Source: Streptomyces sp. NBC_00582 (GTDB taxonomy: Bacteria > Actinomycetota > Actinomycetes > Streptomycetales > Streptomycetaceae). Taken from it: a stretch of 64,000 nt of DNA. Position 1 is the stretch's first letter; every line of letters starts with the position of its first letter. The position numbers and the translations under genes are program-made. Where the stretch lies: NCBI RefSeq assembly GCF_036345155.1, contig NZ_CP107772.1, positions 4,402,001 to 4,466,000 of the forward strand. Reading direction: 5' to 3'. Under the pieces are notes generated by a model. That model saw only the letters and a program-made list of their open reading frames with translations, was not told where the DNA came from and did not search any database. This document shows positions 43,163-53,533 of the stretch, in pieces.

Positions 43163-44869
43163 TCAGAGCGGCACGATGTCCGGTGCGCCGAGGCGGGCCG
43201 CGTCCGCCGTCAGGTCGTCGGGCTGGAGCTGGGACTCCCGCTCCGCCTCCACCCGCTTCTCGTAGTGCTCGACCTCGCGCTCGATCTGGTCCTTGTCCCA
43301 GCCGAGCACGGGCGCCATCAACTCGGCCGCCTCGCGGGCGCTGCGCGTGCCGCGGTCGAACGTCTCGATGGAGATGCGGGTGCGCCGGGTCAGGACGTCG
43401 TCCAGATGGCGTGCCCCCTCGTGCGAGGCGGCGTACACGATCTCGGCGCGCAGATAGTCGTCGGCGGCCTGGAGCGGCTCGCCGAGCGAGGGGTCGGAGG
43501 CGACGAGGTCGAGGACTTCCTCGGTCATCGCCCCGTAGCGGTTGAGCAGATGCTCCACCCGCACCACGTGCAGCCCGCTGCGCGCGGCGATGCGCGCTCG
43601 CGCGTTCCACAGCGCCCGGTAGCCCTCGGCGCCGAGCAGCGGCACGTCCTCGGTGACGCACTCGGCGACCCGCATGTCCAGCCCGTGCACGGCCTCGTCG
43701 ACGGCGTCCTTGGCCATCACCCGGTACGTCGTGTACTTGCCGCCGGCCACGACCACCAGGCCGGGCGCGGGGTGGGCGACGGTGTGTTCGCGCGACAGCT
43801 TGCTGGTGGCGTCCGACTCACCGGCCAGCAGGGGCCTGAGGCCCGCGTAGACGCCCTCGACGTCGTCGCGGGTGAGCGGCACCCTGAGGACGGAGTTCAC
43901 ATGCTCCAGCAGATAGTCGATGTCCGCGCTGGAGGCGGCCGGGTGGGCCTTGTCGAGGTCCCAGTCGGTGTCGGTGGTGCCGACGATCCAGTGCCGGCCC
44001 CAGGGGATGACGAACAGCACGGACTTCTCGGTGCGCAGGATCAGACCGGTGGAGGAGCTGATGCGGTCGCGGGGCACGACGAGGTGGATGCCCTTGGAGG
44101 CGCGGACGTGGAACTGGCCGCGCTCGCCCACCATCCCCTGGGTGTCGTCGGTCCACACTCCGGTGGCGTTGACGATCTGCCGGGCGCGGACCTCGTACTC
44201 GCCGCCGCCCTCGACGTCCTGCACCCGGGCTCCGACGACCCGTTCGCCCTCGCGCAGGAAGGACGTCACGCGCGCCCGGTTGGCGGCCTTGGCGCCGTAG
44301 GACACCGCCGTGCGCACGAGGGTGGCGACGAAGCGGGCGTCGTCCATCTGGGCGTCGTAGTACTGCAACGCGCCGACCAGCGCCTCCTTACGCAGGGCGG
44401 GGGCGACGCGCAGGGCGTGACGGCGGGTCAGATGGCGGTGCAGGGGCAGGCCCCGGCCGTGGCCGCGGGCCATGGACATCGCGTCGTACAGCGCGACGCC
44501 CGAGCCGGCGTACCACCGCTCCCAGCCCTTGTGCTGGAGCGGATAGAGGAAGGGGACGGGCTTCACCAGGTGCGGTGCGAGCCGCTCCAGCAGCAGGCCG
44601 CGTTCCTTCAGGGCCTCGCGGACGAGGGCGAAGTCGAGCATCTCCAGATAGCGCAGGCCGCCGTGGATCAGTTTGCTGGACCTGCTCGATGTGCCCGAGG
44701 CCCAGTCACGGGCCTCGACCAGACCCGTGGACAGACCGCGGGTCACGGCGTCGAGGGCGGTACCCGCGCCGACCACGCCGCCTCCCACGACCAGCACGTC
44801 CAGCTCTCGCTCGGCCATGCCCGCCAGTGACTCGGCTCGCCGCGCCGGCCCCAGTGTCGCTGTCCTCAC
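43163..44869 (-). CDS. glpD: FAD-dependent glycerol-3-phosphate dehydrogenase
   Basis: A 568-residue flavoenzyme of the GlpD family. FAD-binding VVGGGVVGAGTALDAVTRG near residue 26, then the GlpD hallmark SSRSSKLIHGGLRYLE, and later NATGVWTDD and VVVAGGKYTTYR. It oxidises sn-glycerol 3-phosphate to dihydroxyacetone phosphate with electrons to the quinone pool, at the membrane. GTG 44869 has GGGAGG 5-6 nt upstream. No glpF/glpK genes are adjacent. Confidence 0.95.
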   Translation of the reverse strand: MRTATLGPARRAESLAGMAERELDVLVVGGGVVGAGTALDAVTRGLSTGLVEARDWASGTSSRSSKLIHGGLRYLEMLDFALVREALKERGLLLERLAPHLVKPVPFLYPLQHKGWERWYAGSGVALYDAMSMARGHGRGLPLHRHLTRRHALRVAPALRKEALVGALQYYDAQMDDARFVATLVRTAVSYGAKAANRARVTSFLREGERVVGARVQDVEGGGEYEVRARQIVNATGVWTDDTQGMVGERGQFHVRASKGIHLVVPRDRISSSTGLILRTEKSVLFVIPWGRHWIVGTTDTDWDLDKAHPAASSADIDYLLEHVNSVLRVPLTRDDVEGVYAGLRPLLAGESDATSKLSREHTVAHPAPGLVVVAGGKYTTYRVMAKDAVDEAVHGLDMRVAECVTEDVPLLGAEGYRALWNARARIAARSGLHVVRVEHLLNRYGAMTEEVLDLVASDPSLGEPLQAADDYLRAEIVYAASHEGARHLDDVLTRRTRISIETFDRGTRSAREAAELMAPVLGWDKDQIEREVEHYEKRVEAERESQLQPDDLTADAARLGAPDIVPL

Positions 44870-44998
44870 CGCTGCCTCCCGCTGTCCGTCGCGCCGGCCG
44901 CACCTTCAGGGCGAGGCCCGCTCGGTGTCCCCCTGCGTGTCCCCCTGCCCAAAATTCTGACCGCCTTGCCCGACTTCAGCCACCACTCACCCCCAGCC

Positions 44999-45007
44999 TG
45001 TGGACAA
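44999..45007 (-). promoter_or_regulatory. DnaA-box sequence
   Basis: TTGTCCACA on the minus strand, an exact match to the streptomycete DnaA box. A one-mismatch partner (CTGTCCACA, plus strand) is at 45083-45091. Both lie between divergent genes; this is not oriC. Confidence 0.4.
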
Positions 45008-45141
45008 CTCTCACGGAACACAGTCGATCAATCCCGCATAACGGTCATATTTACTCCTAGTCTGACATTGCGCTCGTCCATCCTGTCCACAGGGCTTGCG
45101 CACCTGTCCCGCTTCGGTTACTGGGAAGGACGGCCCACGCC

Positions 45142-46350
45142 ATGCCCGCAGATCTCGCCGTCATCGGACTCGGCCCGCTCGGCCTGCCCCTGGCCCAGGC
45201 CGCGGTGGCGGCCGGCCTGCCCACCCTCGGCTATCGGACGGGACCCGAGACGGGCCCCCTCAGCGCCGCCGAACTGCGCCGGATGCTCTCGGGGGGCTTC
45301 CGGACCGCCACCGACCCGGCCGGACTGAGCCGGGTGCGTACGGCCGTCATCTGCGCGCCCACCCCGCGCGACGCGAGCGGCGGCCTCGATCTCGACCAGG
45401 TCGAGGCCGCCGCCCGCACCCTCGGCGGCCAGTTGCGCCCGCACACCACCGTCATCCTGGAATCACCGGTCCACCCAGGGACGACGGAGGACTTCCTGCG
45501 CCCGCTCCTCGAAGAGACGTCCGGCCTGCGCGCGGGCCGCGACTTCCACCTCGCGTACTCCCCCAGCCGGGTCGACCCCGGCAGCCGTGCCTTCACCCCC
45601 GCGAACACCCCGAAGGTGATCGGCGGTCTGACCCCCGCCTGCACCGAGTCCGCCGCGGCCTTCTACGGCCGTCTCACCGACAAGGTGGTACGCGCGCGTG
45701 GCGTACGGGAGGCCGAGACCGTCCACCTCCTGGAGACCAACTTCCGGCACGTCAACATGGCCCTCGTCAACGAGATGGCCGTCCTCTGCCACGACCTCGG
45801 CGTCGATCTGTGGGACGTCGTCCGCTGCGCGGAGACCAAGCCCTTCGGCTTCCAGGCCTTCCGCCCCGGCCCCGGAGTCGGCGGCCACTCGGTCCCCCTG
45901 GACCGCGCGGGACTCCCGGGCAGCCCCCTGCGCATGGTCGAACTGGCCCAGCAGGTCAACAGCCGTATGCCGCGGTACGTCGTCCAGCGCGCCGCCGCCC
46001 TGCTCAACGAGCACGGGAAGTCGGCCCGGGGCGCCCGCGTCCTCCTCCTCGGCGTCACCTACAAGCCCGACCTCGCCGACCTGACCGGCACCCCCGCCCA
46101 CGAGATCGCGATCCGCCTGATGGAACTCGGCGCCGCGGTCAGCTACCACGACCCCCACGTCCCCGCCTGGAGCGTCCTCGACCGCCCGGTCCCCCGCGCC
46201 GACTCCTTCTACGAGTCCGCCGCCGACGCCGACCTCACGATCCTCCTCCAGCACCACCGCACCTACGACCTCCAGGGCCTTTCGGTGAAGGCCCAGCTCC
46301 TCCTGGACACCCGCGGGGCCACGCCCACGGGGGCGGCGCATCGGTTGTGA
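45142..46350 (+). CDS. Divergent UDP-sugar dehydrogenase-family protein (catalytic Cys replaced)
   Basis: A 402-residue protein related to UDP-N-acetylmannosamine/glucosamine dehydrogenases (WecC type): VIGLGPLGLPLA at the N-terminus, CAPTP, ENxxRHVNMALVNEMA-like segment (LLETNFRHVNMALVNEMA), AETKPFGF, GPGVGGH, TYKPDLADLTGTPA. At the catalytic loop the usual GGHC reads GGHS (Ser), so the thiohemiacetal chemistry should fail. The segment after the first beta-alpha unit is shortened and the NAD-ribose-binding acidic residue is not evident (GYRTG). It is either a non-oxidising paralogue or inactive. Start ATG 45142 with GGAAGGA about 10 nt upstream. Confidence 0.82.
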   Translation: MPADLAVIGLGPLGLPLAQAAVAAGLPTLGYRTGPETGPLSAAELRRMLSGGFRTATDPAGLSRVRTAVICAPTPRDASGGLDLDQVEAAARTLGGQLRPHTTVILESPVHPGTTEDFLRPLLEETSGLRAGRDFHLAYSPSRVDPGSRAFTPANTPKVIGGLTPACTESAAAFYGRLTDKVVRARGVREAETVHLLETNFRHVNMALVNEMAVLCHDLGVDLWDVVRCAETKPFGFQAFRPGPGVGGHSVPLDRAGLPGSPLRMVELAQQVNSRMPRYVVQRAAALLNEHGKSARGARVLLLGVTYKPDLADLTGTPAHEIAIRLMELGAAVSYHDPHVPAWSVLDRPVPRADSFYESAADADLTILLQHHRTYDLQGLSVKAQLLLDTRGATPTGAAHRL

Positions 46351-46463
46351 AGGGGGGCGCGTGGGGTGCGGCGGGCCTGGAAGAGTCGCAAGATCCACCT
46401 CCTCCCGAACGCAACCGCGCGCCCCCGCCCCGCCCCGCACGCCCTCGGGCCCGCCCGGGCATG

Positions 46464-46503
46464 ACGAAGGGCCGGTCACCCGAGTGGGTGACCGGCCCTT
46501 CGT
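46464..46503. terminator. Strong bidirectional terminator
   Basis: Perfect 18-bp stem, arms 46464-46481 and 46486-46503 (ACGAAGGGCCGGTCACCC and complement) with a GAGT loop, between convergent genes. Confidence 0.93.
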
Positions 46504-46516
46504 CGCGTTCTACGGG

Positions 46517-47641
46517 TTACCGGCGGTGCTGCGAGTCCGCCACCGTCACCTCGACGCGCTGGAACTCCTTCAGCTCGCTGTAGCCGGTGGTGGCCATGGC
46601 GCGGCGCAGGGCGCCGAAGAAGTTCATCGAGCCGTCGGGGGTGTGCGACGGGCCCGTGAGGACCTCCTCGATGGTGCCGACCGTGCCGAGGTCGACCTTC
46701 TTGCCGCGCGGCAGCTCGTCGTTGACGGCCTCCATGCCCCAGTGGTGGCCCTTGCCCGGCGCGTCGGTCGCACGGGCCAGCGGGGAGCCCATCATCACCG
46801 AGTCGGCGCCGCACGCGATCGCCTTGGGCAGGTCGCCGGACCAGCCGACCCCGCCGTCCGCGATGACGTGGACGTACCGGCCGCCGGACTCGTCCATGTA
46901 GTCACGGCGGGCGGCGGCGACGTCGGCCACCGCGGTCGCCATCGGGACCTGGATGCCCAGCACGTTGCGCGTGGTGTGCGCCGCGCCGCCGCCGAAGCCG
47001 ACCAGGACGCCCGCCGCGCCGGTGCGCATCAGGTGCAGGGCGGCCGTATAAGTGGCGCAGCCGCCGACGATCACCGGGACGTCGAGCTCGTAGATGAACT
47101 GCTTCAGGTTCAGCGGCTCGTGCGAACCGGAGACGTGCTCCGCCGAGACCGTCGTACCGCGGATGACGAAGATGTCCACGCCCGCGTCGACGACGGCCTT
47201 GGAGAACTGGGCCGTGCGCTGCGGGGAGAGCGCGGCCGCCGTGACCACACCGGAGTCGCGCACCTCCTTGATGCGCGCGCCGATCAGCTCCTCCTTGATG
47301 GGGGCGGCGTAGATCTCCTGGAGGCGGCGGGTCGCCGTCTCCGCGTCCAGGCCGACGATCTCGTCGAGCAGCGGCTGCGGGTCCTCGTGGCGGGTCCACA
47401 GGCCCTCGAGGTTGAGTACACCGAGGCCGCCGAGCTCGCCGATGCGGATCGCGGTGGCCGGGGAGACGACCGAGTCCATGGGGGCGGCCAGGAAGGGCAG
47501 CTCGAAGCGGTAGGCGTCGATCTGCCAGGCGATCGAGACCTCCTTCGGGTCCCGCGTACGGCGGCTGGGGACGACGGCGATGTCGTCGAAGGCGTACGCC
47601 CGGCGGCCGCGCTTGCCGCGCCCGATCTCGATCTCAGTCAC
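46517..47641 (-). CDS. GuaB3-type IMP dehydrogenase-family protein
   Basis: A 374-residue TIM-barrel protein related to IMP dehydrogenase but without CBS domains: YAFDDIAVVPSRRTRDP at the start, AAPMDSVVSP, then GFGGGAAHTTRNVLG where true IMPDH has the GSICTTR catalytic loop. The catalytic cysteine is therefore absent at that position. The C-terminus has KKVDLGTVGTIEEVLTGPSH and GALRRAMATTGYSELKEF. It lies directly behind guaB on the same strand, as in other streptomycetes. GTG 47641 with AAAGG 9 nt upstream. Confidence 0.9.
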   Translation of the reverse strand: MTEIEIGRGKRGRRAYAFDDIAVVPSRRTRDPKEVSIAWQIDAYRFELPFLAAPMDSVVSPATAIRIGELGGLGVLNLEGLWTRHEDPQPLLDEIVGLDAETATRRLQEIYAAPIKEELIGARIKEVRDSGVVTAAALSPQRTAQFSKAVVDAGVDIFVIRGTTVSAEHVSGSHEPLNLKQFIYELDVPVIVGGCATYTAALHLMRTGAAGVLVGFGGGAAHTTRNVLGIQVPMATAVADVAAARRDYMDESGGRYVHVIADGGVGWSGDLPKAIACGADSVMMGSPLARATDAPGKGHHWGMEAVNDELPRGKKVDLGTVGTIEEVLTGPSHTPDGSMNFFGALRRAMATTGYSELKEFQRVEVTVADSQHRR

Positions 47642-47699
47642 GTCTGTGGCCTTTCCCTGATGCGTTCAGCGTCTTCCAGTATCGCCGACGGGCACGACA

Positions 47700-47730
47700 A
47701 GGGCGGCCCCGGTGCGCCCGGGACCGCCCT
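47700..47730 (-). terminator. Terminator after guaB
   Basis: AGGGCGG-CCCCGG pairs with CCGGG-A-CCGCCCT around a short loop, 16 bp after the guaB stop, so guaB and the guaB3-like gene may be transcribed separately. Confidence 0.7.
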
Positions 47731-47745
47731 GGAAAGCCGTGCCGA

Positions 47746-49290
<1,545 letters not shown>

Positions 49291-49391
49291 CTAACGGGAA
49301 GTGCACCTCCCGAATTCCACGGTTGGACACCGCCTCGGGCTTCGTATATTCGTACGGAAACGACGGCGGGCCTGTTCACCGAAGGGACTTC

Positions 49392-50069
49392 TCACTGCTC
49401 GGCGAGCGCCCGCAGTCTGCTCAGCGCCCGGTGCTGGGCCACCCGGACCGCTCCGGGTGACATTCCCAACATCTGGCCGGTCTCCTCGGCGGTGAGGCCC
49501 ACCGCGATCCGCAGCAGCAGCAGCTCGCGCTGGTTCTCCGGGAGGTTGGCCAGGAGTTTCTTGGCCCACTCGGCATCGCTGCTGAGCAGGGCGCGCTCCT
49601 CCGGGCCGAGGGAGTCGTCGGGGCGCTCCGGCATCTCGTCCGAGGGGACCGCCGTGGACCCCGGGTGGCGCATGGCGGCCCGCTGGAGGTCGGCGACCTT
49701 GTGCGAGGCGATCGCGAAGACGAAGGCCTCGAAGGGCCTGCCGGTGTCCCGGTAGCGGGGCAGGGCGAGCAGGACCGCGACACAGACCTCCTGGGCGAGG
49801 TCCTCCACGAAGTGGCGCGCGTCGCCGGGCAGCCGGGAGAGCCGGGTGCGGCAGTAGCGCAGGGCCAGCGGATGGACGTGGGCGAGCAGGTCGTGGGTGG
49901 CCTGCTCGTCGCCGTCGACGGCGCGATGGACGAGTGACCCGATCGTCCCCACGGCAGTGACCGCCTCGTCCTCGCGCATCGGTCCATGGTGCACTGCGGC
50001 CGCGGCGTCCGCGGCAGCGTGCTCGTCGTTGTGCACCGAAGCGTTATGAGCAGGTGCGCCGGAACTCAT
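49392..50069 (-). CDS. shbA: ECF-type sigma factor ShbA/SigD-like
   Basis: A 225-residue sigma-70 family protein. An acidic, Ala/His-rich N-terminal 30 residues precede sigma region 2 (about 45-125: [32 protein letters not shown]... SHKVADLQR). Region 4 is about 175-222 ([45 protein letters not shown]). Location between guaB and bldM matches, from memory, the SigD/ShbA gene that drives transcription of the principal sigma factor hrdB in streptomycetes. ATG 50069 has GGAGGG 7 nt upstream; an ATG at 50120 is less likely. Confidence 0.85.
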   Translation of the reverse strand: MSSGAPAHNASVHNDEHAAADAAAAVHHGPMREDEAVTAVGTIGSLVHRAVDGDEQATHDLLAHVHPLALRYCRTRLSRLPGDARHFVEDLAQEVCVAVLLALPRYRDTGRPFEAFVFAIASHKVADLQRAAMRHPGSTAVPSDEMPERPDDSLGPEERALLSSDAEWAKKLLANLPENQRELLLLRIAVGLTAEETGQMLGMSPGAVRVAQHRALSRLRALAEQ

Positions 50070-50275
50070 CCCTTGCGCCCTCCCCTTCCGCTCGACCGAC
50101 TCGTCCCCGAGAGACTCCACATCTCAAGGATGCGGCATCCGCGCCGAAACGAGCAGCGGGCACCCGCAGGACCCCGCCGCGGCCCTCGCCCGCCTTGCCG
50201 GCGCGGGCTTCCCGCCCGGCCTCTGGGCCCCACCTGAGCAGGGCGGTTCCCTCATGTGCGCGCCCCGGCGGCGCG

Positions 50276-50300
50276 CCCCGCGCCCCCGAGGGGCGCGGGG
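50276..50300 (-). terminator. Terminator of bldM
   Basis: Perfect 11-bp stem CCCCGCGCCCC / GGGGCGCGGGG with a CGA loop, followed by the GGAACCGCGCGACC sequence often seen at streptomycete gene ends. Confidence 0.8.
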
Positions 50301-50369
50301 AACCGCGCGACCGGCCACGACGGCGCCGCGGCCGAACCGACGGCACCTCGCGGCACCCGGGCGGAGCGC

Positions 50370-50981
50370 TTAGCGGACCAGGCCCCACCGAAAGCCCAGG
50401 GCCACCGCGTGCGCCCGGTCCGAGGCGCCGAGTTTCTTGAACAGGCGCCGGGCGTGGGTCTTGACCGTGTCCTCGGACAGGAACAGCTCACGGCCGATCT
50501 CCGCGTTGGAGCGGCCGTGGCTCATGCCTTCGAGGACCTGGATCTCACGCGCGGTGAGCGTGGGCGCGGCGCCCATCTCGGCGGAGCGCAGCCGGCGCGG
50601 GGCCAGCCGCCAGGTCGGGTCGGCGAGCGCCTGGGTGACGGTCGCGCGCAGCTCGGCGCGCGAGGCGTCCTTGTGGAGATAGCCGCGGGCGCCGGCGGCC
50701 ACCGCGAGGGCGACGCCGTCCAGGTCCTCGGCGACGGTGAGCATGATGATGCGCGCACCGGGGTCGGCGGACAGCAGCCGCCGTACGGTCTCGACGCCGC
50801 CCAGTCCGGGCATGCGCACGTCCATCAGGATGAGGTCCGAGCGGTCGGCACCCCAGCGGCGGAGGACTTCCTCGCCGTTGGCCGCCGTCGTCACGCGCTC
50901 GACGCCGGGCACGGTCGCGACCGCGCGGCGGAGCGCCTCTCGGGCAAGCGGGGAGTCGTCGCAGACGAGGACGGAAGTCAT
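50370..50981 (-). CDS. bldM: Developmental response regulator BldM
   Basis: A 203-residue NarL-type regulator with receiver domain (D8-D9, D54 in LILMDVRMP, K near 105 in GYLHKDAS) and C-terminal LuxR helix-turn-helix (LTAREIQVLEGMSHGRSNAEIGRELFLSEDTVKTHARRL). BldM controls aerial-hypha and sporulation genes as a homodimer or with WhiI, and in S. coelicolor is an orphan regulator. Length, neighbours (whiD, ShbA-type sigma) and the upstream SigBldN promoter support the name. ATG 50981 with GGAGGG upstream. Confidence 0.96.
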   Translation of the reverse strand: MTSVLVCDDSPLAREALRRAVATVPGVERVTTAANGEEVLRRWGADRSDLILMDVRMPGLGGVETVRRLLSADPGARIIMLTVAEDLDGVALAVAAGARGYLHKDASRAELRATVTQALADPTWRLAPRRLRSAEMGAAPTLTAREIQVLEGMSHGRSNAEIGRELFLSEDTVKTHARRLFKKLGASDRAHAVALGFRWGLVR

Positions 50982-51104
50982 GGCCGCCCTCCGCAGCTGA
51001 TGCGCGTCACCTTGTGCCTCCAGGCTGGTGGGAAATCGTCACCTGTGCGGTCGACCGTCTCGGACGCCTGCCCGAGCGTTTGTGTTTTCAACCGCCTCGC
51101 ACTC

Positions 51105-51132
51105 TCAACGATGGTCACTCGAAAGAGTTACG
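51105..51132 (-). promoter_or_regulatory. SigBldN-dependent promoter of bldM
   Basis: On the minus strand CGTAAC (51127-51132), 16 nt, CGTTGA (51105-51110), the consensus for the developmental sigma factor BldN. Transcription would start near 51098, about 115 nt upstream of the bldM ATG. Confidence 0.88.
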
Positions 51133-51264
51133 GGGCCGCATGCAGTCTTCGGCACTCTACGTGAGGGTGCGGACACGGTGGAGGCAGCCGCGCTGACCCT
51201 CAAGCTTTCATCACAACCCATGCCCCATTCAGCCCTATTTCTTCCCTTTAGCTGGTGTCTGAGG

Positions 51265-51360
51265 CTAGATTCGCAATGAGTCATATTTTCATCTCCTTAG
51301 ATCGTAGTTGTACGGTCGTTGGCACCGTATCCGCTCAGAACGGCTACAAGGGGTCACGCA
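51265..51360 (+). promoter_or_regulatory. whiD promoter and leader region
   Basis: AT-richer than its surroundings. TAGATT (51265-51270) is a candidate -10 and AAGGGG lies 8 nt before the whiD ATG. I cannot place a convincing -35 or WhiG/BldM site. Confidence 0.4.
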
Positions 51361-51690
51361 ATGGCAGATTTCTCCCGCCTTCCCGGACCGAACGCGGACC
51401 TGTGGGACTGGCAGCTCCTGGCCGCCTGCCGCGGGGTGGACAGTTCGCTCTTCTTCCATCCGGAGGGTGAGCGCGGGGCGGCTCGGAGCGCTCGAGAGAA
51501 CTCGGCGAAGGAGGTCTGCATGAGGTGCCCGGTCCGCGCGCAGTGCGCCGCGCACGCGCTCGCCGTACGTGAGCCGTACGGCGTGTGGGGCGGGTTGACC
51601 GAGGACGAGCGCGAGGAGCTGATGGGCCGGGCGCGCAACCGCCTGGTGTCGGCGTCGACGGGCGCGACAGACGCGTCGTCGGACACATGA
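51361..51690 (+). CDS. whiD: WhiB-like iron-sulphur regulator WhiD
   Basis: A 109-residue Wbl protein with the four cluster ligands C23, C53, C56 and C62 and the GVWGG turn at 74-78, followed by a basic RARNRL segment. WhiD is an O2/NO-sensitive [4Fe-4S] regulator needed for spore maturation. The sequence MADFSRLPGPNADLWDWQLL and the bldM neighbour identify it. ATG 51361 is preferred over an in-frame 51319 because of the ribosome site. Confidence 0.96.
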   Translation: MADFSRLPGPNADLWDWQLLAACRGVDSSLFFHPEGERGAARSARENSAKEVCMRCPVRAQCAAHALAVREPYGVWGGLTEDEREELMGRARNRLVSASTGATDASSDT

Positions 51691-51747
51691 AGGAACACTG
51701 AAGGAACGTTTCTGCAAGCCGGTGGGCAGCCCCTGGGCGAGGGGCGG

Positions 51748-51775
51748 ACGGCGGGCACGCGTACGTGCCCGCCGT
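51748..51775. terminator. Bidirectional terminator after whiD
   Basis: Perfect 12-bp stem ACGGCGGGCACG / CGTGCCCGCCGT with CGTA loop, followed by TT, between convergent genes. Confidence 0.88.
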
Positions 51776-51778
51776 TTC

Positions 51779-52687
51779 TCATGCCGCCCGCGCCGCCCGC
51801 TCGAGCTGCTCCAGGGTCGCCGCGACCGCCGGAACCTGGGCGAGGTCGGGCAGGGTGAGCGCCACGATCTCCCGCCGCACCGCCGGTTCCAGGGTCACCG
51901 CGCGCGCTCCCCGGGGCCGTACGGACTCGATCGCGAGCCGGGGCAGGACGGCCACCCCGAGACCGGCGCCCACCAGGCCGACCACCGCCGGGTAGTCGTC
52001 GGTGGCGAAGTCGATGCGGGGCGTGAAGCCCGCGCGCTCGCACACCTCCACGAGCTGGCCCCGGCAGCGCGGGCAGCCCGCGATCCACGGCTCGCCGGCG
52101 AGTTCGCCGATCGCGACGGCACGGGTGTGTGCCAGCCGGTGCCCTTCCGGTACGAGGGCGACGAGGCGGTCCGTGAGCAGGTGCCGTACGACCAGGTCGT
52201 CCCACTCCTCCACCGGCCCGGCGCCCGCCACGCGCGCGTAGCGGAACGCGAGGGCGATGTCGCAGTCGCCGGCGCGCAGCGCGTCGACCGACTCGGGCGG
52301 TTCGGCCTCCTCCAGGGAGACCCGGGTGCCCGGGTGGTCGGCGCGCAGCGCGGCGAGGGCGGTGGGGACGAGCCGGGAGCTGCCGCTGGGGAAGGAGACC
52401 AGGCGGACCCGGCCGGCGCGCAGTCCCGCGATGGCGGCGACCTCTTCCTCGGCGGCGGTGAGTCCGGACAGGATCCCGGCCGCGTGCCGTACGAGCGCCT
52501 CGCCCGCCTGGGTCAGCCGCATCTCGCGGCCGCTGCGCACCAGCAGGGGGGTGCCCACGGAGGCCTCCAGGGCCTTCATCTGCTGACTGACGGCCGGCTG
52601 GGTGCAGCCCAGCTCGCGCCCGGCCGCCGAGAAGGAGCCGGTGGTGGCGACGGCGCGCAGTACACGGAGATGACGGGCCTCGATCAT
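51779..52687 (-). CDS. LysR-family transcriptional regulator
   Basis: A 302-residue regulator: N-terminal winged helix (MIEARHLRVLRAVATTGSFSAAGRELGCTQPAVSQQMKALE) and a C-terminal effector-binding domain from about 90. It diverges from the MOSC gene across 81 bp, the usual place for an LysR target. On the minus strand TATCCT (52694-52699) is 6 nt before the ATG, so the mRNA is predicted to be leaderless. Effector unknown. Confidence 0.92.
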   Translation of the reverse strand: MIEARHLRVLRAVATTGSFSAAGRELGCTQPAVSQQMKALEASVGTPLLVRSGREMRLTQAGEALVRHAAGILSGLTAAEEEVAAIAGLRAGRVRLVSFPSGSSRLVPTALAALRADHPGTRVSLEEAEPPESVDALRAGDCDIALAFRYARVAGAGPVEEWDDLVVRHLLTDRLVALVPEGHRLAHTRAVAIGELAGEPWIAGCPRCRGQLVEVCERAGFTPRIDFATDDYPAVVGLVGAGLGVAVLPRLAIESVRPRGARAVTLEPAVRREIVALTLPDLAQVPAVAATLEQLERAARAA

Positions 52688-52768
52688 GCTTCGAGGATAA
52701 GCGCAGCTTTGGTACGGCGTCGAAAAACACGTCGACGCTTTGAGGTCCGGTGACCTACCGTGCAGGGC

Positions 52769-53437
52769 ATGAGGCTTCTCTCCGTCAACCTGGGCCAGGC
52801 GCGGGCCGTCCCGTACAGCGACCACCCGCAGGGGCTGACCGGTATCGACAAGCGGCCGGTCGAGGGACCGGTGCGGATCGCGGCGCCGGGGCCCAAGGGC
52901 GTGGCCGGCAGCGGACTGGCCGGGGACACGGTGTGCTCCCTGATCCACCACGGCGGGAACGACCAGGCGGTGTACGCCGTCGCGCGCGAGGATCTCGACG
53001 ACTGGGAGCGCGAGCTGGGGCGCACGCTGTCCGCCGGAGCGTTCGGCGAGAACCTCACCACCACCGGCCTCGACGTCTCCGGGGCCCGGATCGGCGAGCG
53101 CTGGCGGATCGGCCCGGACGTGGTGCTGGAGGTGACGGCCGGGCGGATCCCCTGCCGTACGTTCCAGGGCCACATGGGCGAGGAGAAGTGGGTCAGGCGG
53201 TTCACGGCGAAGGCGGCGACCGGCGCGTATCTGCGGGTGATCGAGCCGGGCGAGGTCCGCGCGGGGGACGCGATCGAGATCGTCCACGTGCCGGAGCACG
53301 AGGTGACGGCCCGGATGCAGTTCCAGGCGGTCACCACCCGTCGCGAACTGCTGCCGCGGTTGCTCGCGGCGGGCGAGGCCCTGCATCCGGAGGCGCTGGC
53401 GCAGGCCCGGACGTACGTGGAGAAGTACGGCGGCTGA
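52769..53437 (+). CDS. MOSC-domain protein (YiiM-like)
   Basis: A 222-residue MOSC-fold protein. N-terminal beta strand RLLSVNLGQARAV, IHHGGNDQAVYAV, GAFGENLTTTGLD and the conserved Cys region GRIPCRTFQGHMGEEKWV. MOSC/YiiM proteins bind molybdenum cofactor and reduce N-hydroxylated compounds. TACCGT (52756-52761) lies 7 nt before ATG 52769, indicating a leaderless message; it may be the target of the divergent LysR gene. Confidence 0.88.
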   Translation: MRLLSVNLGQARAVPYSDHPQGLTGIDKRPVEGPVRIAAPGPKGVAGSGLAGDTVCSLIHHGGNDQAVYAVAREDLDDWERELGRTLSAGAFGENLTTTGLDVSGARIGERWRIGPDVVLEVTAGRIPCRTFQGHMGEEKWVRRFTAKAATGAYLRVIEPGEVRAGDAIEIVHVPEHEVTARMQFQAVTTRRELLPRLLAAGEALHPEALAQARTYVEKYGG

Positions 53438-53533
53438 GCGGCGGTCACGGCGTCGGCCCCCACCGGTCCTTCACGTTCGGGAGGGCGTGTGCGCAGAGCG
53501 GATCCGCACGGTCCGGGTCACTACGCTTCTGCC

